Shown: positions 1-8,635 of the stretch, one piece after another
Layout of the letters: each line of letters opens with the position of its first letter
Numbering within the stretch: position 1 is the first letter of the stretch
The notes under the pieces: generated by a model
Database searches by the model: none
What the model was told of the DNA's origin: nothing
The model's input: only the letters and a program-made list of their open reading frames with translations
Source of the DNA: an uncultured Porphyromonadaceae bacterium
Lineage (GTDB): Bacteria > Bacteroidota > Bacteroidia > Bacteroidales > Muribaculaceae
Assembly (NCBI GenBank): GCA_937892215.1
Contig: CALAVE010000008.1
Span: 1 to 29,295, forward strand
Direction: 5' to 3'
DNA length: 29,295 nt
Translations under genes and position numbers: made by a program

Positions 1-636
1 ATGTTTTACAACATGTTACAACAAAAGGGTGCGCCAGAATTATGACACACCCTCTAATTTCTTGTGATATCGCAAGCGTAATGTCGAAAGTTTTCTGAGG
101 CCGAAGGAGAGCATAAAATCTGCTCTGACACAAATCCTAATGGTGTAACTATCAAGCGATTCATCTTTTTTAGTCGCCTGCGGCGAGAAATCATACAAAT
201 CTAACCAAATCAAACAAATTTATAAGTAGAAAAACATAGAGATTTGAATTGATTTGTGAGATTTATGCCAGATATAGGGCACTCCTTGATATTATTCGTA
301 TAGTTTCCTAATGGCCTGTTCGGGTTAAAAATGGTGAAAATTTGCATAAAAAGTGGGTGCAAATAGGCGAATCTTGAATAATTTTGATTAAATTTGCGAA
401 AAATAAGGTAAGAGTCAGCCCCGAAGTTAAGGCGAGTGTCTGATTAGTCACAGATAACAGGCTGAACCCTTGCGAATTAGAAAGCCGTTTAGATGAGTTT
501 ACAAATAATTCATCTATGATAAGGTTTTCAGGAATAACGATGAAAACTCGCAGTGGAGCACTGAGACCGCTGTGTGACCACCCAACCAAGCTGCAAGCGT
601 GCGGCTTCTTCCTCAGCCAATATAAAAACTACATAA
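1..636. other. Non-coding region upstream of recJ
   Basis: No convincing gene lies here. An open stretch of 93 codons on the minus strand (308-589) has no promoter or recognisable family and is not called. The region holds a 30-nt dispersed repeat (113-142) and several hairpins: AGGGTG/CACCCT at 26-53, GATGAGTT/AATTCATC at 492-514, CAGTG/CACTG at 551-563 and AAGCTGCA/TGCGGCTT at 588-607. Two Bacteroidota -7-like boxes on the plus strand (TAATTTTG at 379-386 and TAAATTTG at 389-396) have no good -33 TTG at normal spacing. The first codons of the window (1-45) read openly to a TGA and could be the tail of an upstream gene, but this cannot be judged. Confidence 0.5.
113..142 (+). repeat. 30-nt dispersed intergenic repeat, copy A
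   Basis: This 30-nt stretch matches 9435-9464 at 29 of 30 positions (C versus T at 131, inside 'gacacaaatcc' here and 'gacataaatcc' there). Both copies are intergenic and point the same way. In copy A an AGAGCA/TGCTCT inverted repeat (108-113 and 121-126) brackets the first part, so it could fold as a hairpin. Its function is unknown. Confidence 0.6.
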
Positions 637-2370
637 ATGATAAGTAAATGGAATTACTTACCCCTAACATCCGAAGAACAAGAGATAGAGGCTCAACTGG
701 CGACCCACTTTCCCAGCTGTGCTTCAATCGCTCGTCTTTTGGTGCAGCGCGGAGTAAAGAGCTGGGAAGAGGTCCAAGCATTTTTCTATCCGTCGTTGAG
801 CCAAATGCACGATCCATTCCTGATGAAGGACATGGACAAGGCTGTGGATAGGCTCAACAGGGCATTAGGGGCAAAAGAGAAGATTATGGTATATGGCGAC
901 TACGATGTGGATGGTACCACAGCAGTGGCGCTTGTGTACAAGTATTTGCAGAACTTCTACTCGAATCTGGTGTATTACATACCCACTCGGGAAGATGAGG
1001 GTTATGGTATATCATTGCAGAGCATTGATTATGCCACTGAGATTGGTGTGAAGCTCATAATAGTGCTTGACTGTGGAATTAAGGCTATAGACGAGATAGC
1101 CTACGCTAAGGAAAGAGGCATAGATTTCATTGTGTGCGACCATCATGTGCCTGACGAGGAATTGCCCGACGCGGTGGCGATACTTAACCCCAAGCAAGAA
1201 GACGACAGATATCCGTTCAAGGACCTGTCGGGGTGCGGAGTGGGGTATAAGTTCATGCAGGCGTTTGCCAAGAGCAACGGCATCTCCAACATATACGACC
1301 TTGAGAGTCTGCTGGATTTGCTGGCGGTAAGCATAGCAGCCGACATAGTGCCTCTGGTGGGCGAGAACCGCATCATGGCCTATTACGGCCTGAAGCGACT
1401 CAATTCCAATCCGAACGTGGGGCTGAGGAGCATCATAAAGTTGTGCAACCTTGGCAATAAAGACCTCACAATCAGTGACATCATATTCAAGATAGGTCCC
1501 CGCATCAATGCCTCTGGCCGGATGCAATCCGGTTTGGAGTCGGTGGAGTTGCTTGTGACTCGCGACTCACAGAAAGCATTTGAAATCAGCAAGAACATAG
1601 ACCAGTACAACAAGGACCGTAAGGAGCTTGACCGCCAGATTACCGACGAAGCCAACGAGATAATAGAGAATCACGTGGAAATCACAAACAGCAAGAAGCC
1701 GATTGTGATTTACAACAAGAGTTGGCACAAAGGGGTGATAGGCATTGTGGCGTCGCGTCTGTCGGAGTTATATTTCAAGCCCACTGTGGTGCTGACGTAT
1801 TCGGGCGACGGACTGGTAATAGGGTCATCACGTTCACTACGCGGTTTCGATGTGTATTCGGCGGTTAAAGCCACACGCGACTTGCTGGTGAACTTCGGAG
1901 GGCACACGAATGCCGTGGGTCTCTCGATGAAAGAGGAGAATATACCTGAGTTTCGGCGTCGGTTCTCGGAGTTTGTGGAAGAGCGAATAAAGCTGGAACA
2001 GGTAACACCTCAGCTTGATATAGACTGCGAACTTGACTTTGACCAAATCAACGCGGATTTCCTGCGATATATGCGGCTGTTCAATCCATTCGGCCCGGAG
2101 AACCAAAAGCCGGTGTTTATCACGCGCAATGTGCATGACTTCGGAACGAGCAAGCTGGTGGGCAAGAAGAACGAGCACATCAAGCTGGAGCTTGTGGACA
2201 GCAAGTCGGGGAAGATACTGAACGGCATAGCGTTCAATATGGCTCAGTATATAGACCACATCAAGGCTCAAAAGCCATTTGACATCTGCTATACCGTGGA
2301 GGAGAACAAGCGTCGAGGAGGAAGTTCTATCCAACTTATGGTTAAGGCAATACGCACCTCAAATGCATGA
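637..2370 (+). CDS. recJ: Single-stranded-DNA-specific exonuclease RecJ
   Basis: RecJ degrades single-stranded DNA 5' to 3' and acts in RecFOR recombination and in base-excision and mismatch repair in the cytoplasm. The 577-residue protein has the DHH-phosphoesterase signatures in order: DYDVDG at about 88-93, an aspartate in VLDCGI near 145, DHH at 168-170, and the DHHA1 motif GGHTNAVG around H423. A C-terminal OB-like region follows. The length is normal for the Bacteroidota RecJ. The ATG at 637 is the first in-frame start before conserved sequence. The gene overlaps recQ by 8 nt, so the two are very probably translated from one message. No strong promoter was seen directly upstream; weak -7-like boxes lie near 379-396. 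Confidence 0.95.
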   Translation: MISKWNYLPLTSEEQEIEAQLATHFPSCASIARLLVQRGVKSWEEVQAFFYPSLSQMHDPFLMKDMDKAVDRLNRALGAKEKIMVYGDYDVDGTTAVALVYKYLQNFYSNLVYYIPTREDEGYGISLQSIDYATEIGVKLIIVLDCGIKAIDEIAYAKERGIDFIVCDHHVPDEELPDAVAILNPKQEDDRYPFKDLSGCGVGYKFMQAFAKSNGISNIYDLESLLDLLAVSIAADIVPLVGENRIMAYYGLKRLNSNPNVGLRSIIKLCNLGNKDLTISDIIFKIGPRINASGRMQSGLESVELLVTRDSQKAFEISKNIDQYNKDRKELDRQITDEANEIIENHVEITNSKKPIVIYNKSWHKGVIGIVASRLSELYFKPTVVLTYSGDGLVIGSSRSLRGFDVYSAVKATRDLLVNFGGHTNAVGLSMKEENIPEFRRRFSEFVEERIKLEQVTPQLDIDCELDFDQINADFLRYMRLFNPFGPENQKPVFITRNVHDFGTSKLVGKKNEHIKLELVDSKSGKILNGIAFNMAQYIDHIKAQKPFDICYTVEENKRRGGSSIQLMVKAIRTSNA

Positions 2371-4270
2371 TAAGATTCATGACATTCTGAAACGGTACTG
2401 GGGCTACGACGCATTCCGTCCGTTACAGGAGGAAATCATAAATGAGGTCCTTGCCGGCCATGACGTGCTGGGTCTGATGCCCACAGGCGGCGGGAAATCG
2501 CTAACATTCCAGGTACCAACAATGGCTATGGACGGTATGGCTCTGGTCATAACGCCCATAATATCGCTGATGAAGGACCAGGTGGACGGACTTATCTCCA
2601 GGAAAATAAAAGCAACATACCTTCATTCAGGGCTAACGTTTGCCGAGATGCGCAAGACCTACGAGAAATGCGTTAACGGCGGATGCAAATTCCTGTATGT
2701 GTCGCCCGAGCGCCTATCGAGCGAATCGTTCAGAGAGCGCTTGAAGCAGATGAAGATATCGCTTATTGTGGTGGATGAGGCCCACTGCATATCGCAATGG
2801 GGATATGACTTTAGGCCATCATTTCTGCGCATAGCCGAGATACGGAAGCTGCTACGCGGTGTGCCGGTGCTTGCGTTGACAGCCACCGCACCGCCCGTGG
2901 TGGTCAAGGACATTATGGAAAAACTGGAGTTCTCTGCTCCGAATGTGCTCCAAAAGAGTTTCCGTCGCCGCAACCTGTCATACGTTGTGAGGCACACCAC
3001 GGAGAAGACCGGAGAACTGGTGCATATACTGAAATCAGTGCCAGGCACGGCGGTAGTGTACGTTCGCAGCCGCAAACGCACCAAGCAGATATCGGATTTC
3101 TTGGTACACAGCGGCATTAATGCCGACTACTACCACGCGGGGCTGTCGGTGGAGGAAAAAGAAGACAAGCAGAACAAGTGGCGCAACGACGAGTTACAGG
3201 TAATAGTGGCAACCAATGCCTTCGGTATGGGAATTGACAAGCCCGACGTAAGGCTCGTAGTCCATATTGACGTTCCCAATTCACTTGAAGAGTACTATCA
3301 GGAGGCTGGACGAGCAGGGCGCGACGGGCTTAGAGCGTATGCAGTGCTACTTGTGGCTGACGTGGACAAAAGAGTTCTTCACAGGCATCTGACCGAAGCA
3401 TTTCCCGACAAAGATTTCATAAGGAAAGTTTACGGCCTTGCCGGTGACTTCCTTTCGGTGGCGCTGGGGACGGGCTACGAACAGGTGTATGACTTCAACT
3501 TCAATCTGTTCTGCTCCCGGTTCAATCTGCCTGTACTGGCAACTTTTAATTCCCTGAAGATACTGACACAGGCCGGTTATATAGAGTTTGTGGAGGAGAT
3601 GGAGACACAGTCGAGAGTGAAGATACTTGCCGACAAAGAAGACCTATACGACATAGAGACCGAGGTGCACGGAGTTGATACAGTGCTACAGGCCATACTG
3701 AGAACATACACAGGGCTGTTTGCCGACTACGTAAACATCAATGAGGACGTGATTTCGTACAAGTACGGACTGACGCAAGAGACCATATACACGGCACTAC
3801 TGGAACTCACACGCCTGCACATATTGCATTACATTCCACGGAAAAGGACACCACTGATGATCTACAGCACATCGCGTGAGGAACCGCGCCACGTGCTCAT
3901 TCCGCGTGCAGTGTACGAAGAAATGCGCGAGAGGATGCGCATAAGAATAGAAAGCGTAATAGAATATGCCTACGGCTCAAAATGCCGCGAAGAAGTGCTG
4001 CTCAACTACTTTGGCGAAACGACCGAATACAAATGCGGCACGTGCGACGTGTGCCTTGAAGTAAGAAAAAAAACGACGTACACCGACAAAGACGTGAGAG
4101 ACGGAATCTTATACATGGCTCAAGTGCGACCGCGCACAATGGAAGAGTTCTTAGACACACTTTCATTCTCCAAGCAAGACATAATACGGGAGCTGTCGGT
4201 TCTGGTGGATGAAGGAGCAGTGATACACACCGAAGATGACACATATATCAATCCAGTTCCGCTAGATTGA
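2363..4270 (+). CDS. recQ: ATP-dependent DNA helicase RecQ
   Basis: RecQ is a 3'-5' superfamily-2 DNA helicase that works with RecJ at stalled forks and in RecF-pathway recombination. The 635-residue product starts MHDKIHDILKRYWGYD. It shows the Walker A TGGGKS (K45), the DEAH box at 138-141 followed by CISQWGYDFRP, and helicase motif VI QEAGRAGRDG. The RecQ-C-terminal zinc knuckle has cysteines at about 541, 558, 561 and 564. A winged-helix-like tail ends the protein and no clear HRDC domain was seen, so this is a short RecQ form. The reading frame is open further upstream to an ATG at 2279. That would give 28 residues without family similarity inside recJ, so the ATG at 2363, overlapping the recJ stop, is preferred. 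Confidence 0.93.
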   Translation: MHDKIHDILKRYWGYDAFRPLQEEIINEVLAGHDVLGLMPTGGGKSLTFQVPTMAMDGMALVITPIISLMKDQVDGLISRKIKATYLHSGLTFAEMRKTYEKCVNGGCKFLYVSPERLSSESFRERLKQMKISLIVVDEAHCISQWGYDFRPSFLRIAEIRKLLRGVPVLALTATAPPVVVKDIMEKLEFSAPNVLQKSFRRRNLSYVVRHTTEKTGELVHILKSVPGTAVVYVRSRKRTKQISDFLVHSGINADYYHAGLSVEEKEDKQNKWRNDELQVIVATNAFGMGIDKPDVRLVVHIDVPNSLEEYYQEAGRAGRDGLRAYAVLLVADVDKRVLHRHLTEAFPDKDFIRKVYGLAGDFLSVALGTGYEQVYDFNFNLFCSRFNLPVLATFNSLKILTQAGYIEFVEEMETQSRVKILADKEDLYDIETEVHGVDTVLQAILRTYTGLFADYVNINEDVISYKYGLTQETIYTALLELTRLHILHYIPRKRTPLMIYSTSREEPRHVLIPRAVYEEMRERMRIRIESVIEYAYGSKCREEVLLNYFGETTEYKCGTCDVCLEVRKKTTYTDKDVRDGILYMAQVRPRTMEEFLDTLSFSKQDIIRELSVLVDEGAVIHTEDDTYINPVPLD

Positions 4271-4303
4271 TATAAGACGACACAGTTATAGCTTTAACCG
4301 GGT

Positions 4304-4597
4304 TCAAAGCTGATAGTCAACGCACGCACGTTGGCCCTTGTGCCCTGCCAAAAGAGCCGCAGCCGCCACGTGAGCCGGATGCTTGGCATAAGTCTCAACA
4401 TCGGCCATAGTGGGAACGACAGCCGTGAGCACCAGATCCCAATCTTCGGCGGGATTCGAGTTGATACCGACCTCAATACTTTCAAGCACCTGAATTTGTT
4501 GAGGAAGCGCTTCAAGAGCCGCCTTAAACCGGCGAGCCACTTCCAAGCGCTCTTCCGCGGTGCCAGTCAACTGGAAAGTTACGATATGTTTGACCAT
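4304..4597 (-). CDS. Dabb (stress-responsive alpha/beta barrel) domain protein
   Basis: This 97-residue protein begins MVKHIVTFQLTG and carries the typical Dabb pattern: a first strand MVKHIVTFQL, a central helix (EERLEVARRFKAALEAL), the segment VGINSNPAEDWDLVLTAVVPTMADVETYAKHPAHV, and a final strand. Dabb proteins are small dimeric ferredoxin-like barrels of varied or unknown function, so the exact role is open. It is the last gene of the minus-strand run after nspC (33-nt gap) and converges on recQ. A short palindrome AGCTTT...AAAGCT (4290-4311) spans its stop codon. Confidence 0.85.
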   Translation of the reverse strand: MVKHIVTFQLTGTAEERLEVARRFKAALEALPQQIQVLESIEVGINSNPAEDWDLVLTAVVPTMADVETYAKHPAHVAAAALLAGHKGQRACVDYQL

Positions 4598-4630
4598 AAT
4601 ATTGTGAGTTAAAAACAGTTATGAAAAAAC

Positions 4631-5776
4631 TCAGGACATCCTATTCTTATAGTCCTGATAAGTGAATTCCCTAAGAAGTTCCACCGTCCCGTCGCACCTA
4701 CTGAAAGCGATAGCCGGGTGGTCGATACCGTTAAACATATTAGTCTTGACGGTGGTGTAGTGGTTCATATCCATGAACGTGAGACGGTCGCCAGGTTTCA
4801 ACGGTTGAGAGAAACTCCATTCCCCAACGAAGTCGCCGCTGAGACAAGAGTTCCCGCCGATGCGATAGGTGGGCTTGCTATGGTCCACTGCGGGAAGAGC
4901 CTGGGCTATTTCAGGCTTATAGGGCATTTCAAGGCAATCGGGCATGTGGCAGGCAAAGGAGACATCCACTATGGCAGTCTTAATGCCACTATTCTCCACA
5001 ACGTCCACCACAGAGGCCTCAAGGTCGCCGGTCTGCCAGCAAAACGCACTTCCTGGTTCCAGAATCACTTCAAGATTAGGGTAGCGGCGCTTAAATTCCA
5101 AAAGCAGGCCAATGAGATGCACGGTATCGTAACCCTTACGAGTCATCAGATGGCCTCCGCCCATGTTAATCCATTTCAGCTTTGGGAGAAATGAGCCAAA
5201 CTGCTGCTCAACAGCATGGAGCACCTTTTCCAAATCGTAGGACGAAGATTCGCAAAGAGCGTGGAAATGGAAGCCTTCGATGCCTTGTGGCAAGTCCTGT
5301 ATCTGCTCTGCCACGACACCGAACCTGGAACCGGGGCTGCACGGGTTGTAGATATCGGTTCCTACGACCGAACACATGGGATTGATGCGCAAGCCACAAC
5401 TGACATATTCATCGGGATGGGCAGCATTGTGAGCATCAATCTTGTGGCGGAAACGGAGGTACTGCTCAACGGAGTTAAACGTGATGTGACTGCTCCCTGA
5501 GATGAAAAGGTCGATAGTCCGGTCGGTGTAAGCAGGGCAATAGGTGTGAGCCTTGCAATGCAATTCCTCGTTGGCAAGCAGCATCTCATTGACCGAACTC
5601 GCCGTGGAACAGACGCCATACTCCCTGAATACGGGGAATGTGCGCCACAGGGCATTAGCCTTAAACGCCATGATAATCTTAATGTCGGCATCACGAGCCA
5701 CACGAGAAATCAGATCCAGATTTTTCCTGAGTTTTTCCTCGTACACTATGTAAAACGGAGTGCTTAATGAATCCAT
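4631..5776 (-). CDS. nspC: Carboxynorspermidine/carboxyspermidine decarboxylase
   Basis: This PLP enzyme of the alanine-racemase/group IV decarboxylase fold removes the carboxyl group of carboxy(nor)spermidine. It is the last step of the aspartate-semialdehyde-dependent spermidine pathway common in gut Bacteroidota. In its 381 residues the PLP-lysine motif is MAFKANALW (K39). FHALCESSSYD, MGGGHLMTRKGYD and LEPGSAFCWQTGDL supply the glycine-rich phosphate-binding and active-site segments, and GNSCLSGDFVGEW the C-terminal catalytic cysteine region. Length fits the family. The partner dehydrogenase is not in the window. The stop is 7 nt from the upstream helicase gene, so it is probably co-transcribed. 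Confidence 0.92.
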   Translation of the reverse strand: MDSLSTPFYIVYEEKLRKNLDLISRVARDADIKIIMAFKANALWRTFPVFREYGVCSTASSVNEMLLANEELHCKAHTYCPAYTDRTIDLFISGSSHITFNSVEQYLRFRHKIDAHNAAHPDEYVSCGLRINPMCSVVGTDIYNPCSPGSRFGVVAEQIQDLPQGIEGFHFHALCESSSYDLEKVLHAVEQQFGSFLPKLKWINMGGGHLMTRKGYDTVHLIGLLLEFKRRYPNLEVILEPGSAFCWQTGDLEASVVDVVENSGIKTAIVDVSFACHMPDCLEMPYKPEIAQALPAVDHSKPTYRIGGNSCLSGDFVGEWSFSQPLKPGDRLTFMDMNHYTTVKTNMFNGIDHPAIAFSRCDGTVELLREFTYQDYKNRMS

Positions 5777-5783
5777 AGAGTTA

Positions 5784-8144
5784 TTATAAAATCTTGAATT
5801 TAGCGAATCTAAGAAGAAGAGTCTTTACTCCCACATCACCGAAATCGGCATTAATCTTCCCCTCGGAAGAATCAGTAATCTCCGTGATGACACCAACACC
5901 AAAGCGGTTATGCCGTATGCTCATGCCAACAGACAACTCGCCAACCGTGTGGATTGTGAAATCGTAATCGCCTGCAGGAGCGGCCGGTGCAAAGGCACGC
6001 TTCTCAGTTCTGACAGGCTTAATCGGGGCTGGAGAAGGAGTGGATTTTGCTCCGGTCGAAAAGTGTTTCTGAGAGAACCCTGCAGCCCGCGGAGCAGAGA
6101 ACGGCCTCACCTCAGGAGAGGCTTCACTTCCGCGCATCGAAGTCTGCGACGTGGAAAGATACCGAGAATCGATATCGGCAAGAAATCGGCTTGGGGCGCA
6201 CGTCTTAGTCTGACCATTATGATAGCGCGACGAAGCATAAGTGATGACGCAGTTAGACTTGGCTCTGGTGATGGCCACGTAGAGCAGACGGCGCTCCTCC
6301 TCAATCTCGCGGAGACTGTCGCAGCTCATAGCCGACGGGAAAAGGTCCTCTTCGACGCCAACAATGAACACATTCTTAAACTCAAGCCCCTTGGAAGCAT
6401 GGACCGTCATGAGAGTGACACAGTCGCCATCGGTGCTATCTGTATCCTGGTCGGTGGCAAGAGAAGCCTCAGTAAGGAAATTAATAAGTTGCTGCGGCTC
6501 ACCTTCTTCCCGGCTTTGCTCCACAAAATCATAAATACCGTTAAGGAGTTCCTGCAGATTCTCCTGACGGCTGATGTTCTCGGGCGTGTTGTCGGTCATG
6601 AGCGTTGAAATCAGCCCTGTTTCTGAGATGATTTGCCGCGCCACAACGTAGGCATCCTCGCCATCGGCGTTCGTCTTCATACAGCGCAGCATGAGTTCGC
6701 GGAACACATTCAGTTTGGATACTGTCGCCGCCTTGACACCGAGCTGATACTTCTGCGGCTCACAAATCACCTGCCACATACTCACGCCGTTTTCAATGGC
6801 ACAATGCTGCACCTTAGCCATAGTGGTATCGCCAATGCCACGCAAGGGATAGTTGATTATGCGGCGAAGAGCCTCGTCGTCATTGGGATTGATGGTGAAG
6901 CGAAAATAGCAGATGGCATCCTTCACTTCCTTACGCTGATAGAACGAAAGCCCGCCATAAATGCGGTATGGGATGGAGCCACCCCGGTTACCGTGCTTGT
7001 CGCGCTTACCGCCATTTTTCAATGCCTCCTCCAACACACGAGACTGGGCGTTGGTGCGGTATAGAATCACGAAATCCTCATAGCTATCGGCCTGACGAGC
7101 CCTGAGACTTGAAATGCGGTTAGCCACCACATAAGCCTCTTCGTAGTCGGAATAGCACTGTATCACCTGAATCTTGGAACCCATTTCATTTTCAGAGAAA
7201 ATGTGCTTTGGAATCTGATTCTTGTTTTTCTGAATCAGGGAATTGGCCGCCTCAATAATATTCTGGGTAGAGCGATAATTGCGCTCGAGCTTAAATATTT
7301 TCAGAGCAGGGAAAGACTTCTGCAGATTCAGTATATTTGAAATGTTAGCTCCGCGGAACGAGTAGATGCTCTGAGCATCGTCGCCAACTACGCAGACCCG
7401 ATTGTGCAACTTGGACAGTTGCAGCACGATAAGGTGCTGGGCGAAATTAGTGTCCTGATACTCATCTACAAGAACATATTGGAAAAAAGACTGGTATTTC
7501 TCCTTAACCTGCGGGAAATCACGCAAGAGAATGTTAGTGTAGAGCAGAAGGTCATCGAAATCCATGGCTCCGGCCACCTTACATCGCTTGCAGTAGGTCT
7601 CGTAGATGAAATACGTAAGCGGACGCTTGGCTCGGTTGTCAGCATCGCGAAGCTCACGGTTATGCGCATAATCATGCGGCTGAATGAGTGCATTCTTCAT
7701 GTTGGAGAAATGCGACTGAAGAGCCGAAGGGCTGTAACTCTTGTCGTCGTTAAGCCCCATATCCTTCAGGATAAGTTTGATAAGCGACTTGGAATCGTTC
7801 GCGTCATAGATGGTGAAGTCGTGCTTAAATCCCAGCAAATCGGCATTGGCATGAAGCAAACGTGAGAAAATGGAATGGAAGGTTCCCATCCACAGCCGTG
7901 AGGCCACACGAGGTCCTACAAGAGCCTGAATGCGTTCCTTCATCTCGCGAGCCGCCTTGTTTGTAAAGGTCAGCGCCAAAATTCGGTAGGGGTCATAACC
8001 AAGGTTGAGCAGGTGCACAATCTTGTAGGTGAGCACACGCGTTTTCCCCGAGCCGGCCCCGGCAATCACCAGTGCCGGACCATCCACGTAAGTAACAGCT
8101 TCGCGCTGCTGGGGATTCAGTTTATCTAAATAGTTATTATCCAA
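5784..8144 (-). CDS. pcrA: UvrD/PcrA-family superfamily-1 DNA helicase
   Basis: This 3'-5' DNA helicase serves in nucleotide-excision and mismatch repair, rolling-circle replication and removal of recombination intermediates. In 786 residues it shows GAGSGKT (29-35), motif Ia ALTFTNKAAREM, motif II VLVDEYQDTN, motif III VVGDDAQSIYSFRGA, motif IV LERNYRST, motif V TVHASKGLEF and motif VI LLYVAITRAK. A variable linker and a small C-terminal Tudor-like domain (GMSIRHNRFGVGVI) follow, as in PcrA/UvrD. The start codon is TTG at 8144. In the same frame a TGA sits two codons upstream and no ATG precedes the conserved sequence. The gene lies 17 nt after a small nuclease-like gene in the same direction. 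UvrD and PcrA cannot be told apart by eye. Confidence 0.95.
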   Translation of the reverse strand: MDNNYLDKLNPQQREAVTYVDGPALVIAGAGSGKTRVLTYKIVHLLNLGYDPYRILALTFTNKAAREMKERIQALVGPRVASRLWMGTFHSIFSRLLHANADLLGFKHDFTIYDANDSKSLIKLILKDMGLNDDKSYSPSALQSHFSNMKNALIQPHDYAHNRELRDADNRAKRPLTYFIYETYCKRCKVAGAMDFDDLLLYTNILLRDFPQVKEKYQSFFQYVLVDEYQDTNFAQHLIVLQLSKLHNRVCVVGDDAQSIYSFRGANISNILNLQKSFPALKIFKLERNYRSTQNIIEAANSLIQKNKNQIPKHIFSENEMGSKIQVIQCYSDYEEAYVVANRISSLRARQADSYEDFVILYRTNAQSRVLEEALKNGGKRDKHGNRGGSIPYRIYGGLSFYQRKEVKDAICYFRFTINPNDDEALRRIINYPLRGIGDTTMAKVQHCAIENGVSMWQVICEPQKYQLGVKAATVSKLNVFRELMLRCMKTNADGEDAYVVARQIISETGLISTLMTDNTPENISRQENLQELLNGIYDFVEQSREEGEPQQLINFLTEASLATDQDTDSTDGDCVTLMTVHASKGLEFKNVFIVGVEEDLFPSAMSCDSLREIEEERRLLYVAITRAKSNCVITYASSRYHNGQTKTCAPSRFLADIDSRYLSTSQTSMRGSEASPEVRPFSAPRAAGFSQKHFSTGAKSTPSPAPIKPVRTEKRAFAPAAPAGDYDFTIHTVGELSVGMSIRHNRFGVGVITEITDSSEGKINADFGDVGVKTLLLRFAKFKIL

Positions 8145-8161
8145 AATTCAGTATCATTCGT

Positions 8162-8614
8162 TTATACGAGTTTCTCATACGGCGGAATGTCGTGAAGAAA
8201 AGCGTAAGAATTATCATTATAGTTAATGTGGCAGCAATAGTGCGTTATCCCATTGGAGACAATCAGATAGCTGGCCTTAAGCACCATGTTGTACCGCACA
8301 ATCTGGTCGAATGTGCGCTGAGAAATCTCAATGCCTGGAGCCTTGTACTCCACTATGACAAGCGGAGCGCCGGTCCTGTCGGTCACAAGAGTGTCGCATC
8401 GACGCTTGATGCCATTCTGTACAAGAGAGATTTCATTCCCCATAAGTCCGCGTGGGAAACCGCGTTCCTCAATAAGAAAGCGGACAAAGTTTTGCCTGAC
8501 CCATTCCTCGGGTGTCAGTGCCACGAAACGGTTTCGGAGAGAGTCGAAAATAAGTTGCCGGTTATCTTCGCCGGTCTTGATGTTGAAATTATATCGTGGC
8601 AGGTTCAGGTCCAT
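8162..8614 (-). CDS. Stand-alone PD-(D/E)XK nuclease-like protein (HsdR N-terminal domain family)
   Basis: The 150-residue protein resembles the N-terminal nuclease domain of type I restriction R subunits (HSDR_N-type), found as single-domain proteins in Bacteroidota. The core is visible: E61, then RRCDTLV with D74, then VIVEYKAP with E89 and K91, giving the D-x14-E-x-K arrangement of PD-(D/E)XK nucleases. An aromatic and hydrophobic N-terminal half (ALTPEEWVRQNFVRFLIEERGFP) is also typical. No methylase, specificity or translocase gene is nearby, so it is not a type I restriction system. It lies 17 nt upstream of the PcrA-like helicase and 21 nt downstream of a secreted protein gene. A housekeeping repair role is possible but only inferred. 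Confidence 0.82.
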   Translation of the reverse strand: MDLNLPRYNFNIKTGEDNRQLIFDSLRNRFVALTPEEWVRQNFVRFLIEERGFPRGLMGNEISLVQNGIKRRCDTLVTDRTGAPLVIVEYKAPGIEISQRTFDQIVRYNMVLKASYLIVSNGITHYCCHINYNDNSYAFLHDIPPYEKLV

Positions 8615-8635
8615 ATAGATGATATCCGACTGAGA

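Noticed and set aside
308..589. 93-codon minus-strand ORF
   Set aside because: No promoter or recognisable domain; it covers hairpins in a non-coding region. Kept only as a note in the finding on this region.
2279..2362. 28-codon N-terminal extension of recQ
   Set aside because: It lies inside recJ in another frame and has no helicase-family similarity.
8162..8614. Remnant of a type I restriction-modification system
   Set aside because: The protein is a full single domain with intact active-site residues, and no hsdM, hsdS or translocase remains nearby.
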